In this document: piece by piece, positions 10,791 through 21,649 of the stretch
Numbering within the stretch: position 1 is the stretch's first letter
How the letters are laid out: every line of letters begins with the position of its first letter
DNA from: Rhytidiadelphus loreus
Lineage: Eukaryota > Streptophyta > Bryopsida > Hypnales > Hylocomiaceae
Direction of reading: 5' to 3'
NCBI GenBank assembly: GCA_947034895.1
Contig: OX344763.1
Coordinates: 77,147,093 to 77,211,092 of the forward strand
DNA: 64,000 nucleotides
Made by a program: the position numbers and the translations under genes
Notes under the pieces: model-generated
Told to the model about the DNA's origin: nothing
Databases searched by the model: none
Seen by the model: only the letters and a program-made list of their open reading frames with translations

Positions 10791-11045
10791 TTATGGGTTC
10801 GGTCAAGGTCCCCTTTGAGTTCAGATCTGAGATGAAAAACACATTTCAGTTCTGTATTCAAAGTGGTCCTTGGCCCAATCCTCGAAGCGCGTCGCATGGC
10901 CTAGACCGAGGTCTTCACAAGATTTTTTGAAACTTTAAAGCAACTAATTTGTAATGATATAGAGTATTTTAGAATTCAATTGGGCTAAATTTTTATTTAA
11001 TTAGAATTGTTCATTTTTATGGACAATGACGAATAAATACTTGTA

Positions 11046-12360
11046 AATGTATTCAAAGTGGTCCTTGGCCCAATCCTCGAAGCACGTCGCGTGGCCTAGA
11101 TCGAGGTCTTCACGGGATTTTTTGAAACTTTAAAGCAACTAATTTGTAATGATATAGAGTATTTTAGAATTCAATTGTGCTAAATCTTTATTTAATTAGA
11201 ATTGTTCATTTTTATGGACAATGACAAATAAATACTTGTAAATGAAATTTGATTTTACAAGAAGGATGTTTGCATAATCTATTTAGTGTCAAAAGATAAA
11301 TTTAACTTAACTATTTGAGTGCATTACTAATTAGGCCCTACGTGCCTAAGCCATTCCCTCTTGTATTTGTCCTATTAAAAAAAAGCATGGACTTATAGTA
11401 ATTCCCATTGAAGTGAGTTTCCTATTTATTTTTGAATCTAATCATATGAATGTTTAAATAACTTGCTTGTTAGTATGCACATTAATTTTGAGTGCAAAAT
11501 TGTGTAAGTGTTGTAAGATTATAACAAGAGAATAAGAGAAATGTACATTTTTTACTTCAAGTGTATTATCCCCCTCCACAACAATTTGATAATTTGCACA
11601 AATAAAGTTTTTTGGGATTGGAGGAAAAATGAAGAAGTACAAAGAAATTGATTCTATAATTCAAAATGTTGGCTTCTTGTTGAAGTTAAAGCAAATTCAT
11701 AAAACATCCTAAAATGGGTTGGGCATTCAAGGGTTTAGGTTTGGGTATGGGTTCTAGTTTGCGAGGGCTTTGTAGGGTTTGGAGTTTATGATTGTAGGGC
11801 TTGAGGATATTGAAGCCTTGTTAGGGACCATTTAATAAAATGATCATGTGTTATAATTGTAAGCTATATAGAAAATATTATGTTATCTCACCTACCATGA
11901 CAGCAATGTTCTCTAAGTGACTCTTTCAAATACTGATGTAGGGGTGACCGCGGGTGGGGCGACCGCGGGTCCAGAGAAGGGGGAAATTGGGGACTTCTTT
12001 CTGCGGTGGTGGGGCGACCTCGGGTGGGGCGACTACGGGTAGGGCGACTTTGTGTGGGGCGACCGCGGGTCCAGAGAGGAGTGCAAAAATCATGCATTTG
12101 AAATTCTCTCATTTCTGGGACTTGGGCGACTTCGGGTGGGGCTATGGAGCCGTGGGGTGCCTTCAAATTGATTTTATGTTGGGCAACTGATGGTATTTTG
12201 AAGCCCCATAGAATCAAAGAAAAAAATGAATAAAGATGGGATGGACAAGGAGTGGTGCATCAAAGGTGATTCCCGATGTGACGAACGAGAAGGTGAAGTA
12301 GTGGAAGGGATTCTCACACAAGGGTTGACTTCTTCGAATTCAAGTGGAGTCTCGGAGGTC
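11046..12360 (+). repeat. Repeat family A, copy 4, truncated at the hAT-A end
   Basis: This contains a duplicated tail (11046-11320), an AT-rich head, GC array 5 and the beginning of the tRNA-like segment. The sequence stops matching at GGAGGTC (12360), where the other copies continue with TGTGGTTCGATTCC. hAT-A flank begins there. The junction marks an insertion or rearrangement point. Confidence 0.65.
11940..12150 (+). repeat. GC motif array 5
   Basis: GGGGCGACCGCGGGTCC-type copies on the plus strand inside repeat A copy 4, about 400 bp before the hAT-A start codon. Confidence 0.8.
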
Positions 12361-12556
12361 CATGCTCTGTTGATGAACATATGACTTGGATCTTCTCAAG
12401 AGGCTTCATGCAATGTTATATTCTTCAGAGGGCAATAACCTTGCTTTAAGTGGTTAGAAAACTACTTGAAGCGGTGGCTTTGTCATAACTTTTTTTTCCG
12501 AAGCACTTGGGTAGATACACGTTTCGGATTGGAATAACGCATATCAAATAAACAAT

Positions 12557-15477
12557 ATGGCAAACCGAGGTGCGGAGAGGAGGACAAACATAAATGATAC
12601 TCGAAGAGCCACAAAGGAGTGGGATCCATGGTTGGTTATTGAAACAAACCCCGCTCGTTCCGCAAATACGAGGACTTGTATTTTTTGTAGTTGGAACAAA
12701 GTTTTCGTGCGGAAGTGGGCATTTGGTCACTTTGGTTACCCCCATACATCAACAGTGGAACGTTGTAAACGTATTCCATCCGTAGTCCTCGAATTATTCA
12801 GGAACTGTGAAGGGATTGTACCAAAAGAAATGAGTTTGGAGGAGATGCATGGAGTAGATCCTGAGGTTGATGTTGTTGCTGAGTCCGTTGCAGGGTATAC
12901 TATGGATGCATCAGTGGAAGGGTCTGTGGACCCAAGCGACAGGACAGAAGCACCTAATGCACCGCCTCGTAATCCAGATTCAACGAATTCTACTCCTGTG
13001 ACGGTGAGAAGGATGCGCTCAACCTCGATTTCTCGTCAACAAAGCATGGATGAATCATTCCGGGTCAATGAAAGACAAAACTTGGACAGACTATGGGCTT
13101 CTTTCTTTTATGAGGCTAACATTGCATTCAATGTGGTGCGGCACCCAGCCTTTGTGAATGCTGTGAAAGCAATTTTGACATGTGGATTTCCATATTCCCC
13201 ACCATCGTACAATGCGGTGCGCACTAAACTACTTGATGTGAAGAAGGAGGCTGTTACGAAAATGGTCAGTAGTCGAACAAAGAGTTCTATTATCCAATAT
13301 GGAGCCACTATCTATTCAGATGGATGGTCAAATACGAATCACCGTCCCTTGTTGAATATGATGCTCGTTTGCCCTGCGAGTGATGTCTTCCTGGGATCGG
13401 TTCACACCACAGGAGAGAGGAAAGACATGGCGTATATGGTGAATACAATGGCTACCTACATAGAGCAGGTGGGACCAGGAAATATTGTCCAATTGTGTAC
13501 AAACAATGCTTCCGTAATGACAGGGTCAATGCGCGAGTTGCAAGCAAGGTATCCCCACATGTATACGCAAGGATGTGCCGCACATATATTGGACTTACTT
13601 TTGGAAGACTGGGGAAAGGAAAAAAGGATCAAAGATCTAATGGATAAGGCCAGGGCAATTGTGAAGTTTATAAAGAAGTACCACTTGACTTTGGGTCTCT
13701 TCTGTAAGTACTCGCCGAAGAAGTCATTGAGACTTCCCACGGCCACACGCTTCGCAGTGCATTTTCTCATGATAGACCGTTTGGTAGAGTGCAAACAAGC
13801 GCTTCAATTTGTGGTGGGGGACGAGACGTATATGCCATTTGAGAATAGTTTGGTCAACAGGACAAACAAACTCATTACAAGAGAGCGGACCATTGAATGT
13901 GGATGAAGATGAAGCAATTGCTGAGTTGACGGAATTTGAAGAGAAGTTGGGTCCCTTTGATCCATTACAAGATGCTCCAGATGTTACTTGATGTAACTTG
14001 TTGCCTCATCAATGGTGGAATCGTGTGAGTGGGAACGCTCTTCCAAAAATAGCAAGGAGAGTTTTGTCTCTGACATGCTCAGCATCATCTTGTGAAAGAC
14101 ACTGGAGCATGTATTCGTTTGTACACGATAAAGTGTGTAATCGCCTAGCCACAAAGAAGGCTGAGATGTTGGTGTATATCTACACCAACAGCAAATTGGA
14201 ACGTGAAAAATAAGGATACAATCCAGCACTATTCTACGAAAAGTACCTTGTAGATGGAGATACAGATGAAGAGAATGAGGAACCATATTCTTCAGGGGAC
14301 GAAGATGAAGTTAGGTTTAGAGATTTGAGAGAAGAATAGAGACGTGTGGTAGTAGAAGAATGCCTCCGTGGAAATAGGTAGGCTGGTATGGTGCCCCGTG
14401 TAGGTAGTCCTCCACGAGGACGATACCACAACACTTTCGTGGGTGATGATGATGGACTGAGCTCTCCAGAGGCGTCGCACCACCGCAGAGACGAAGCCCC
14501 TCATGTGTCGGCTTGGGATGCATTTCCGGTAATCAATGCAAACCCAACGTGGGAAAGAACTCCTGATGACAACAATGACGGTTTTGATATTCCAGTGGCA
14601 GATGAAGTGGAGCTTGTAAGGTCTCCAATTGCCACATATCTGCCACCTAGTATGCCAATGAACCTCCGAAGTGGTGCACGAGTTAATGTACAGGGTGAAA
14701 GGCAAGAAGAGGTGTCGCATATTGAAGAGGTACCTGCAGTTCGTCCAAGTTTAGCACCGTCCAACAACACTGCAACAGAAACTAGGGTGTACGATTCAAA
14801 TGCGCCATTGCAAGTGGTATTCAACGAGACCCGTACCCGTGGGTCCAATCGCCCTACAAGTGTAGACATTGCCACAACATCGAGGATAGTACCAACTCCT
14901 CTAATAAGGTCGCCGACACATAATGATCTACGACAAATCGTTGATGAAGGAGTGCATGGCTCAGCTCCACAACCTACTCCGGCCTTGTTGATGTCAGGCC
15001 CTGGAGAATCATCCAAGCGATCGCGTGAACATTCCAAATCAGGAAATAAACGAACCCGCAAGACGCAAGATAGACAGACTGACACGGAACCCCAAGCGTC
15101 AAAACCATGCGATCCATCCATTTGTCATTGGAGAACGAAATTCCACTCGTAATCCTTGGCCATCAAGCGCAGCAGCGAGAGCAGAGCGTCAACATGTTGG
15201 GCAGCAGGTGCTTGAGCGACCGACAGGCCCTATTATCAATGGAACCACTGATGCATCGAGGCCGACAAAGCGATTAGTGCTAGCCGAAGTTGTTGGTGGT
15301 TTAGAAACGCAAGTGCGAAATTTGAACTCTGAGGTGGAACGTGAGGTGATCCTTCAACCTACAAGCAGAGAGGATGATGAAAACGAGGTCTCAGGAGCTA
15401 GTGACAGTAGTGGGCCACATGAAGACACCGACCCCAATGCAGATGAAGCGGAAAGCGATTCTACCTTCACAATGTAA
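12557..15477 (+). pseudogene. hAT transposase, copy A (internal deletion, stops)
   Basis: The 449-codon first frame starts at ATG 12557. It has a BED-like zinc finger (C-I-F-C..H..C, residues about 20-75) and a DUF659-like region (about 180-365: W-A-S-F-F-Y-E, Y-S-D-G-W-S-N, G-C-A-A-H-I-L-D). Where most hAT proteins have T-D-N-A it reads C-T-N-N-A. Relative to copy B about 120-130 codons are missing near 13880, with a frameshift. The dimerisation domain follows (L-P-H-Q-W-W-N-R, C-S-A-S-S-C-E-R-H-W, 13990-14213), with TGA just before it and TAA just after. A long acidic, Ser/Pro-rich tail with a basic N-K-R-T-R-K patch continues to 15477 through more stops and a frameshift near 15100. The gene is inactive. 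Confidence 0.8.
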
Positions 15478-15994
15478 TGTGTTGCATTATAGATGTGGAG
15501 GCCTTCAAATAGTACTATAAGGATTTAACATCAATGCCTTGTAGTGAAGATTTGTTGCCAAAGCTTGTAATGAAATAGGTAGATTTTGAATTTTGTGTAG
15601 TCCATCACTTGGCTTCACAAAGTCAGGAAGATTGTAAAAGGTACTTTGGTGTTGACGATGATGATTAATGAAGGTATTCGTATTTTTTGCAAATAAGTAT
15701 GCAATTTCAAACAGGAGTGGTCCTTGTACTCAATTGTGAAGATCATTCCTATGTATGTACGCAGTTCCATTTAAATTAATATGATTATTGTGTTTGTATT
15801 TATAATTATTATGTTTAGGCTTATGAATTGATTGTCCCATGATATATCATTACATAATGCATGTTCATTTGCTTTGGTACGTACCGAGCATATAATTCAA
15901 TGCTTATATATTGCTGATTTGCCGTGGAATGTGTTGGTTGAAGAATAAATATTGGAAATAAAATGTTGTGGGGGCCCCAGACTTGTAGCCCATG
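15478..15994. other. 3' flank of hAT-A
   Basis: AT-rich sequence between the last coding remnant and GC array 6. It is probably the transposase 3' untranslated region. No separate gene is visible. Confidence 0.45.
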
Positions 15995-16225
15995 AAGTAG
16001 GACCCGCGGTCGCCCTGGATTTCGGACCCGCAGTCGCCCTGGATTTCGAACCCGCGGTCGCCCTAGATTCGGACCCGCAGTCGCCCCTACCCGTGGTCGC
16101 TCCTACCCGTGGTCGCCCCCCTACCCGCGGTCGCCCCCTACCCGTGGTCGCCCCTACCCGCGGTCGCCCCTACCCGTGGTCGCCCCCCTACCCGTGGTCA
16201 CCCCTACCCGCGGTCGCCCCTCAGG
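15995..16225 (-). repeat. GC motif array 6, 3' side of hAT-A
   Basis: Dense ACCCGCGGTCGCCC / ACCCGTGGTCGCCC copies on the plus strand, one of the most regular arrays in the window. The sequence after it (16226-16410) matches the reverse complement of 23812-23998. Confidence 0.85.
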
Positions 16226-16410
16226 AAGCACGCCACGTCACAGCCACGTAGGACAGTCCGTTTTACCAAGGGGTAAAAAAATTTGAAATCCGAAATCCAT
16301 ACACGACAACAAAAACCGCCCTTACTCGACAACTCGACAATTCGACATGCGACATGCGATGCCTATTAGACACAAGAACTCGAAATTCTGTCAGACAAGA
16401 CAACTTTGGC
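16226..16410 (+). repeat. Conserved end sequence (family C), copy 1
   Basis: Landmarks are CACGTCACAGCCACGTAGG, GGGGTAAAAAAATTTG, repeated CGACA words and the final GTCAGACAAGACAAC. The inverted counterpart at 23812-23998 has the same landmarks in the same order. It lies outside a GC array at the 3' side of both hAT copies, so it is probably the transposon terminus. Confidence 0.6.
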
Positions 16411-16420
16411 CTTCTTGCAG

Positions 16421-16687
16421 TATCGCGTCGGAGACGAAGTATTTCTTTTGAACCCAAGAGTGTCGAAGCAAAGAGTGGCAGTGGGTAGGATCAGTGGATT
16501 ACCGGGCAAACACAAATACCATTGTAATGACATCCCCGACTGTTGGTTCAAGGTGAACGTCTATGAGGTTCTGTAGGGTCAAGTGGCACTCATGTTTCCT
16601 AATTATGTGGTTGAGGCGGAAGTGGTTCAAGATGTGAAAGGGTCGTCTACCATATGGAACCAAAAGTACCTGAAGCTTACAATGTGA
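16421..16687 (+). pseudogene. Last exon of a CACTA TNP1-like transposase
   Basis: An 89-codon exon follows a CTTCTTGCAG acceptor. It reads Y-R-V-G-D-E-V-F-L-L-N-P, then V-A-V-G-R-I-S-G-L-P-G, W-F-K-V-N-V-Y-E-V-L, P-N-Y-V-V-E-A and ends with TGA at 16685. The pattern (vessel-like V.L, V-A-.-G-.-I-.-G, W-.-K-V-.-V, then a switch to L..P) resembles the C-terminal domain of plant TNP1/En-Spm transposases. I assign it on that resemblance and on the CACTA terminus 1.1 kb downstream. One in-frame TAG after E-V-L probably replaces CAG. Earlier exons are missing, because hAT end sequence lies directly upstream. Confidence 0.45.
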
Positions 16688-17779
16688 GGGGGCCTTCCAC
16701 ACTCTATTTTTGACATTGCGTACATATAGGCTTGTAGTTCTATGTATAGTCTTCCATCAGGAACGAAGTACTTTGAATGCATCATTTCTTTTGCGCCTAA
16801 GGCCTTTCTTTTATGTTTGACCCCTTCCCAATTGCATGTGTGGACTGTGCAATGCATGAGTTATGGGCATGTAGCCGTGTAGATGTCCAAGTTGTTTCCA
16901 ATTTGAGTTACCAGATTTAGATTACAATGTAGAGGCAGCCCAGCATTGAATTCCATATGTGCAACGCATATGTAAGTGGGTGCTGATTGACAAAAACAAA
17001 GGTCACTAATTAAGGAGTTCACTAATTAATCAGCTAAAAAAAAGGCGACGAACTTTGAAACGACTCTGAGGTGATTAGAAGCGAGGAGAGTAGGAATAAC
17101 TCTGTTTGAACTGCAGAATGACTCGTACCGTATCCAAATGACGACCCAGAAATAACTAAAACGGAACTCGCAAATGACTCGTAATAAAAACGTGGGAACA
17201 GGGATATTAGTCACCACCTGATGTGACTGCAAAATAACTCCACAGCGACTGCCCAAAAAAGCCCCATTGCCACGTGTCAGATTCTGCTGAATTTTCCATA
17301 TCCGCAGTATGACTCTTAAATAACTCACCATAAACTCAGAAATGACTTCAGGAAATTTCCACGAAAACCATTCGGAGCACTTTCCGTGACTACAGAATGA
17401 CTTAGCAATAAATGTAGAGTGCTGACGTGTCAATCCACGAGATGGTCTCTAAATGACTCCACGGTGACTTCCACGTGACTCTGAACTTGCTGACGTCATA
17501 CTGCGTCACGAAAATTTTGGCTTGGAACGGGCAACTGCCTCCAATTTCGGCCCCCATTGCCCGAAAATCCCCTCTAACACTTCAGACCCTGACACCCGCT
17601 TTTTCATCCAAGTACATGGCCGTTGGTGATAATACCCAGAGTCATTTTTTAGTCATTACGTGGCCACAATGACTTGGAGCCCTGCAGTCATTTCCTAGTA
17701 AAAAATGTCCTAAATGACTCCTACGCAGTCATTTTGTAGTCACTTGCGAAGTCATTTAGGATAGGGTTTTTTTGTAGTG
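16688..17779 (+). mobile_element. CACTA element terminus with subterminal repeats
   Basis: The right end reads ..CCTATCC-type sequence then TTTTTTTGTAGTG at 17767-17779. Read inward on the minus strand this is CACTACAAAAAAACCC, the hallmark CACTA tip. Inside it the words AATGACTC, GTGACT and their complements recur in both orientations over 17030-17765, as in CACTA subterminal transposase-binding regions. The left tip was not found, so the element is probably truncated by the hAT-A/GC array junction. Confidence 0.6.
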
Positions 17780-18619
17780 AAGATCCAGAATCATCGCCTC
17801 AAAATGCTTCGGTGGAAGATGCAGTATGTACTTTGCCTTGTATGTAGTAGTGTGCGTATCATGGTCAGTGTCACAGTGTGCCTCACATTGGTTGTTTTTT
17901 GCCTTCGCCATCGACTTTGCCCCAGTTTAATTTTTGATGTGTCTCTGTTCCTTATGAGCAGGGTACTAGTGAGGGAATCATAGGTGATTTTATGGCGGAT
18001 GTGCAAATTTTTAGTCCATTCACATCCAGATTCAATAAGAAATGGCTTAATGTCGTTCTAGATCTGAATGGACTACTGTGCTTTTGTGATGATATGAGAT
18101 ATCACATAAAAGAAAGGTGTGGAAGTACACAACATCTAGATAAACAAAAATAATAGATAATAGTAATTATATAAAGTAGAAATTTTCAAATTTTCCATAA
18201 TAGGTAGGGAATAGGAAGCCAAAACCAAAAATAGGAATTAGAGCCTTTACGGAAAACCTTAAACTGTAATTAGGGTTACAGTCGGATCCGGAAACTCTAT
18301 CCGGAAATCCTAACCCTAATCCGGAAACCGGAAAGTTCCGGCCGAGTAGGCCCTAGAGCCTAGTCCGGCTAGGGAACTTATGGGAATGCCAGGCCGAAAA
18401 CTACTTAACCCCCGCTGTCTCCTTCATTCTTCCTCTTTCTCCGCGTGATTATCGCGATGGCGCTGAATGAGTGAAAGTGTGGTGAGATAGGAACGCGTTA
18501 GGAAGAGAAGGGGAGGTCGGTGCCGATCGCACCGGTAAGTAGGACGGAAGTAAGGCGGAACCGGCGACGGAAGATTAGCGGAAACATTAGCGGAAGTGAG
18601 TTGGAAGTGAGGATAGAAT

Positions 18620-20482
18620 ATGTCGGTAGTTATGGCAGGGCCCAGTGTGCAGCGGAAGTCAGGAATCACCGCCTGGATGATTAGTTCGGAAATCCCTAAG
18701 AATCTGAAACACCACCGGCAACTGGAGGACGACCTGACAGATATGGGGTGTCTAGGGTTTCTGAAAAGACCCTGGAACATCCGGAGCGAGGACATGATAG
18801 ACAAGATAGTTTACGACACTCCCAACCAGTACCACCTAACCGTTAGGGGTCGTCTAAAGTCATGGACGGTAGAAATGTGGGCCGGAGTCTACTTCGCGTC
18901 CACTAGGGGATCCGGATGGGCTGGCCGGACGGAGAAGTTCGCGGTGGATAGATTCCGGAATCCGGCGGATCCAAAGGAGGGTTACACCGCGTCCGACTGC
19001 CGGAACCCTAGGGATCAGAGACTCCTAGAGTTTCTTAGCCCCATCTTGTATCCGGAAAAGCCCAGCCGGATTACAATCACTCTGGCAAACACAGTTTTCG
19101 GAGCTTTAGGGGAGAGAGGAAAACCGGCCCCTAGACCAGTCAGTTGGGGGCTCATTATCCACTCCATCGTGGAGAAGCTGTCCGGAAACCTAGCGAGGAA
19201 GAAGTCGAGCCCCATCAGTCCGTACCTCCTCCACTTGTACCACAAGCAGGAGGTACTTAGCAATCCGGAAGATATCATCTACCGGCAGGGAGATAGCCTA
19301 CTGCGGTATGGTCTTCCCCTGGAACCGAATCCGACGGATGATGAACTAGAAGAAAAAGAGAAGCCGGAACTAGAGCACGACTCGCCGGATAGGCATGACT
19401 CCCGCCGGAAGAGCACGGATCCGGATTCAAGGGGGAAGGGCCAGCTTCCGGACCTTGTTCCATTCCGAAACACTGAGCCGGATCTGAACATATTCGAGTC
19501 CACAATCTCTTGGTTGCGGAGCCAGAAAGCATCAAATGACCGGATGGCCACTCTGATCCGGAGAGTCTGCACGATGTTGAAGGTAGCGGACGAAACGGAG
19601 ATTGTCGAGGCGATCAACAGCAGACCGGATCCGAAGATGGTTAGCCTGCTGGAGGGTCGGATCCGGACTGTGGAGGCGGAACGGGATCATCTTCAAAACC
19701 GCGCAACTTGGGCGGAAAGGGAGATGAACACCGCCAACAAACGGGCAACGAATGCAACGGAGCTGGTCCGGAAACTGAGGGACCTCATCGACCCGCCAGC
19801 AGATATCATCACCAGATCCGCACTCTGGAACAACCAGATGACCCGGGAAGGTCATATCACTGGAACCAAGGTTGTCAAGATCTTGGTTGAATTCGAGGCA
19901 CGGATCGTGATTGCGCTGAAGGAGATGCACTAGTTGGTGGGCCACTTCGATCCGCTCAGCATATTAGACGCTTCTTTGTTTCCGGAAATACCCGGAGGGA
20001 AGTTCGTGGAGACAACTCAGCTCAACCTTAGAGCACGATCATCAACCCAACCAGCACCCGGAAGATCCTCGGTGTAGAAGGAGATTACGGATGGGAGGAG
20101 AATTCTGGATCCGGTCTTGACGCCTCGGAACACTTCGGTAAATCTCTTTCCACCTCTTCTAAATTCCTCTGCAGAAGTAACCGCGATGACGGAGATTCCG
20201 GTTGGGATTCAGAATCCGGCTCGGACCCATCCGGAGGAGTTCACCCACATGCAGCAGCAGACTCCTCCGCAGCCACCACCGACGACCCCTATTGAGGTCA
20301 TTGATCTGGAGAAGAAGAAGGCCACCAGGCGGAAGGTCCCCAGTGATCTGGAAGAGGTTCTCGAGTCGGAAGAAGAGGAAGCGGTAACCAACTCCTCTTC
20401 CGACTCTGAGTATGCGGAGACGGATTCGGGTCCGCCAAAGACTCGATCCGCAACGAAGTCCACCCTACCGAAGCAGATCTGA
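18620..20482 (+). pseudogene. G-element protein, copy in G2 (nearly intact)
   Basis: A 437-codon open frame (18620-19933) is followed in the same frame, after two stops (TAG 19931, TAG about 20076), by an acidic and basic tail ending at 20482. The core is shared with G3 and G4: K-R-P-W-N-I-R, then G-Y-T-A-S-D-C-R-N-P-R-D-Q-R-L-L-E-F-L, I-L-Y-P-E-K-P-S-R-I-T-I-T, V-F-G-A-L and S-P-I-S-P-Y-L-L-H-L-Y. A charged linker and a predicted coiled coil (about residues 340-400) follow, then a Glu/Ser-rich tail with Lys/Arg patches. I recognise no domain. The all-alpha, coiled-coil layout would suit a Gag-like structural protein of a retroelement, but no zinc knuckle is present and this is inference. The start ATG gives the same N-terminal length as in G4. 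Confidence 0.65.
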
Positions 20483-21627
20483 CAGAAAGCGGCAACCCGG
20501 ATTTCGAAGGGTGGAACGTCAACGAAGAAGGCCCAGAAGGGCAAATGACTTAGTAGCGCAGTTGGGTTGTTAGTTTTAGTATTTTGTTTCTGACGCGGGT
20601 TTTCCGGATGTGGGACCCGCTGATCCGGAATTTTAGATAGTTCCGGATTTCTAGGAAGTCAACGGCTTTCCGTTTTTCTCGGAACGGTCACTTGGCCGTT
20701 GTCCGGATTTTCAACTGGCCGTTGGCCGCTTTTTCTTTGGACCGTTTTTGTCGTGTTGTTTTGGTTTTTAAGGGCGGGCCAGCTTGTGGCCTGTCATTCC
20801 ATTTTGTGTCATTCAATCTGAGCACCCAAGAATAAACACCTTGGAAATCATTATCTTGCGTATCGCGTCTTGATTACTTGTGTGTGGGTGTATACGGGAG
20901 AGTGTGCAAGGTAGGAATCTGGATTGGTTGGTATCCGGATCCAGGCTAAGGGTGTCTTGTGGATGAGTTTAGAATGTAAATGAGGAGCTATGCGCGGTGC
21001 TTTTAAATCGCTGGAACGGTGATCCGGTGGGATCCGGTAGTAGTCAGGGAGTTAGTCCGGAACTCTTGAGTAGTTCTGTGCAGAAGTCAACAACCACCGA
21101 GAGGAACATTCCCAAACCATCGGAAGGTCTGCCAACCTCAAGAGTAGTTGACATCTAGAAAGCAAGTCCCTTAGTTCCGGAATCCAACTATCCGCGGTTG
21201 TTTTGCGGTTGAGTATAGTTAACGAGTGAGGAGCTGTGTGCAGTGCCTTTAAATTGCTGGAACGGTGATCCGGTGGGATCCGGTAGTGGTCAGGAGCTAG
21301 TCCGGGAACTCGAGAGTAGTCCCGTGCGAAAGTCGGCAACCGCCTAGTGGAATATTCCCAAACCACCGGAAGGTCTGCCAACCTCAAGAGTAGGCAAAAG
21401 CTTGATTCGGAAAATAAGCTGAGTGTCGTTGTAGTAAGGGCAGGTGAGGGTGTATTTCTGTGTGACCTACCTTTCGGGTAGCTACCCGGAAAGTTGTGAG
21501 AGGGACCATCTTTCTTCCTTACCGGATTGAGAACTTTGAGGACGGATAGTTGTTTGTTGTTTAGGAGTTGATACGTGTGTTACTTGAGTGGTGATGTTCC
21601 CCACCCCTCGGAAAGAGCAAGTGAGGA

Positions 21628-21649
21628 CCCTCTGAGGGTAAAATAGAGG
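21628..21649 (+). other. Conserved 3' hairpin of element G2
   Basis: CCCTCTGAGGG followed by TAAAATAGAGG gives a CCTCT/AGAGG stem. It is equivalent to the hairpins in G1, G3 and G4. Confidence 0.55.

Larger units (their letters stand above)
9790..11045 (+). repeat. Repeat family A, copy 3
   Basis: Plus-oriented A repeat: AT-rich head (AAACATCCTAAAATGC, TTAGGGACCATTTAATAAAA), GC array 10262-10530, then a tRNA-like segment and a tail. It is the inverted partner of A copy 2 across the kinase gene. The last part of the tail is duplicated at the start of copy 4 (11046 onward), so copies 3 and 4 form an imperfect tandem pair. Confidence 0.7.
12361..16410 (+). mobile_element. hAT-A: hAT-type transposon, decayed
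   Basis: The extent is inferred from the shared 5' flank with hAT-B (AAGAGGCTTCATGC, GAGGGCAA.AACC, about 12398-12440) and the shared 3' flank of both copies (a GC array followed by the conserved end sequence finishing near GTCAGACAAGACAAC). I could not identify hAT terminal inverted repeats or an 8-bp target duplication, so the exact ends are uncertain. Confidence 0.45.
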
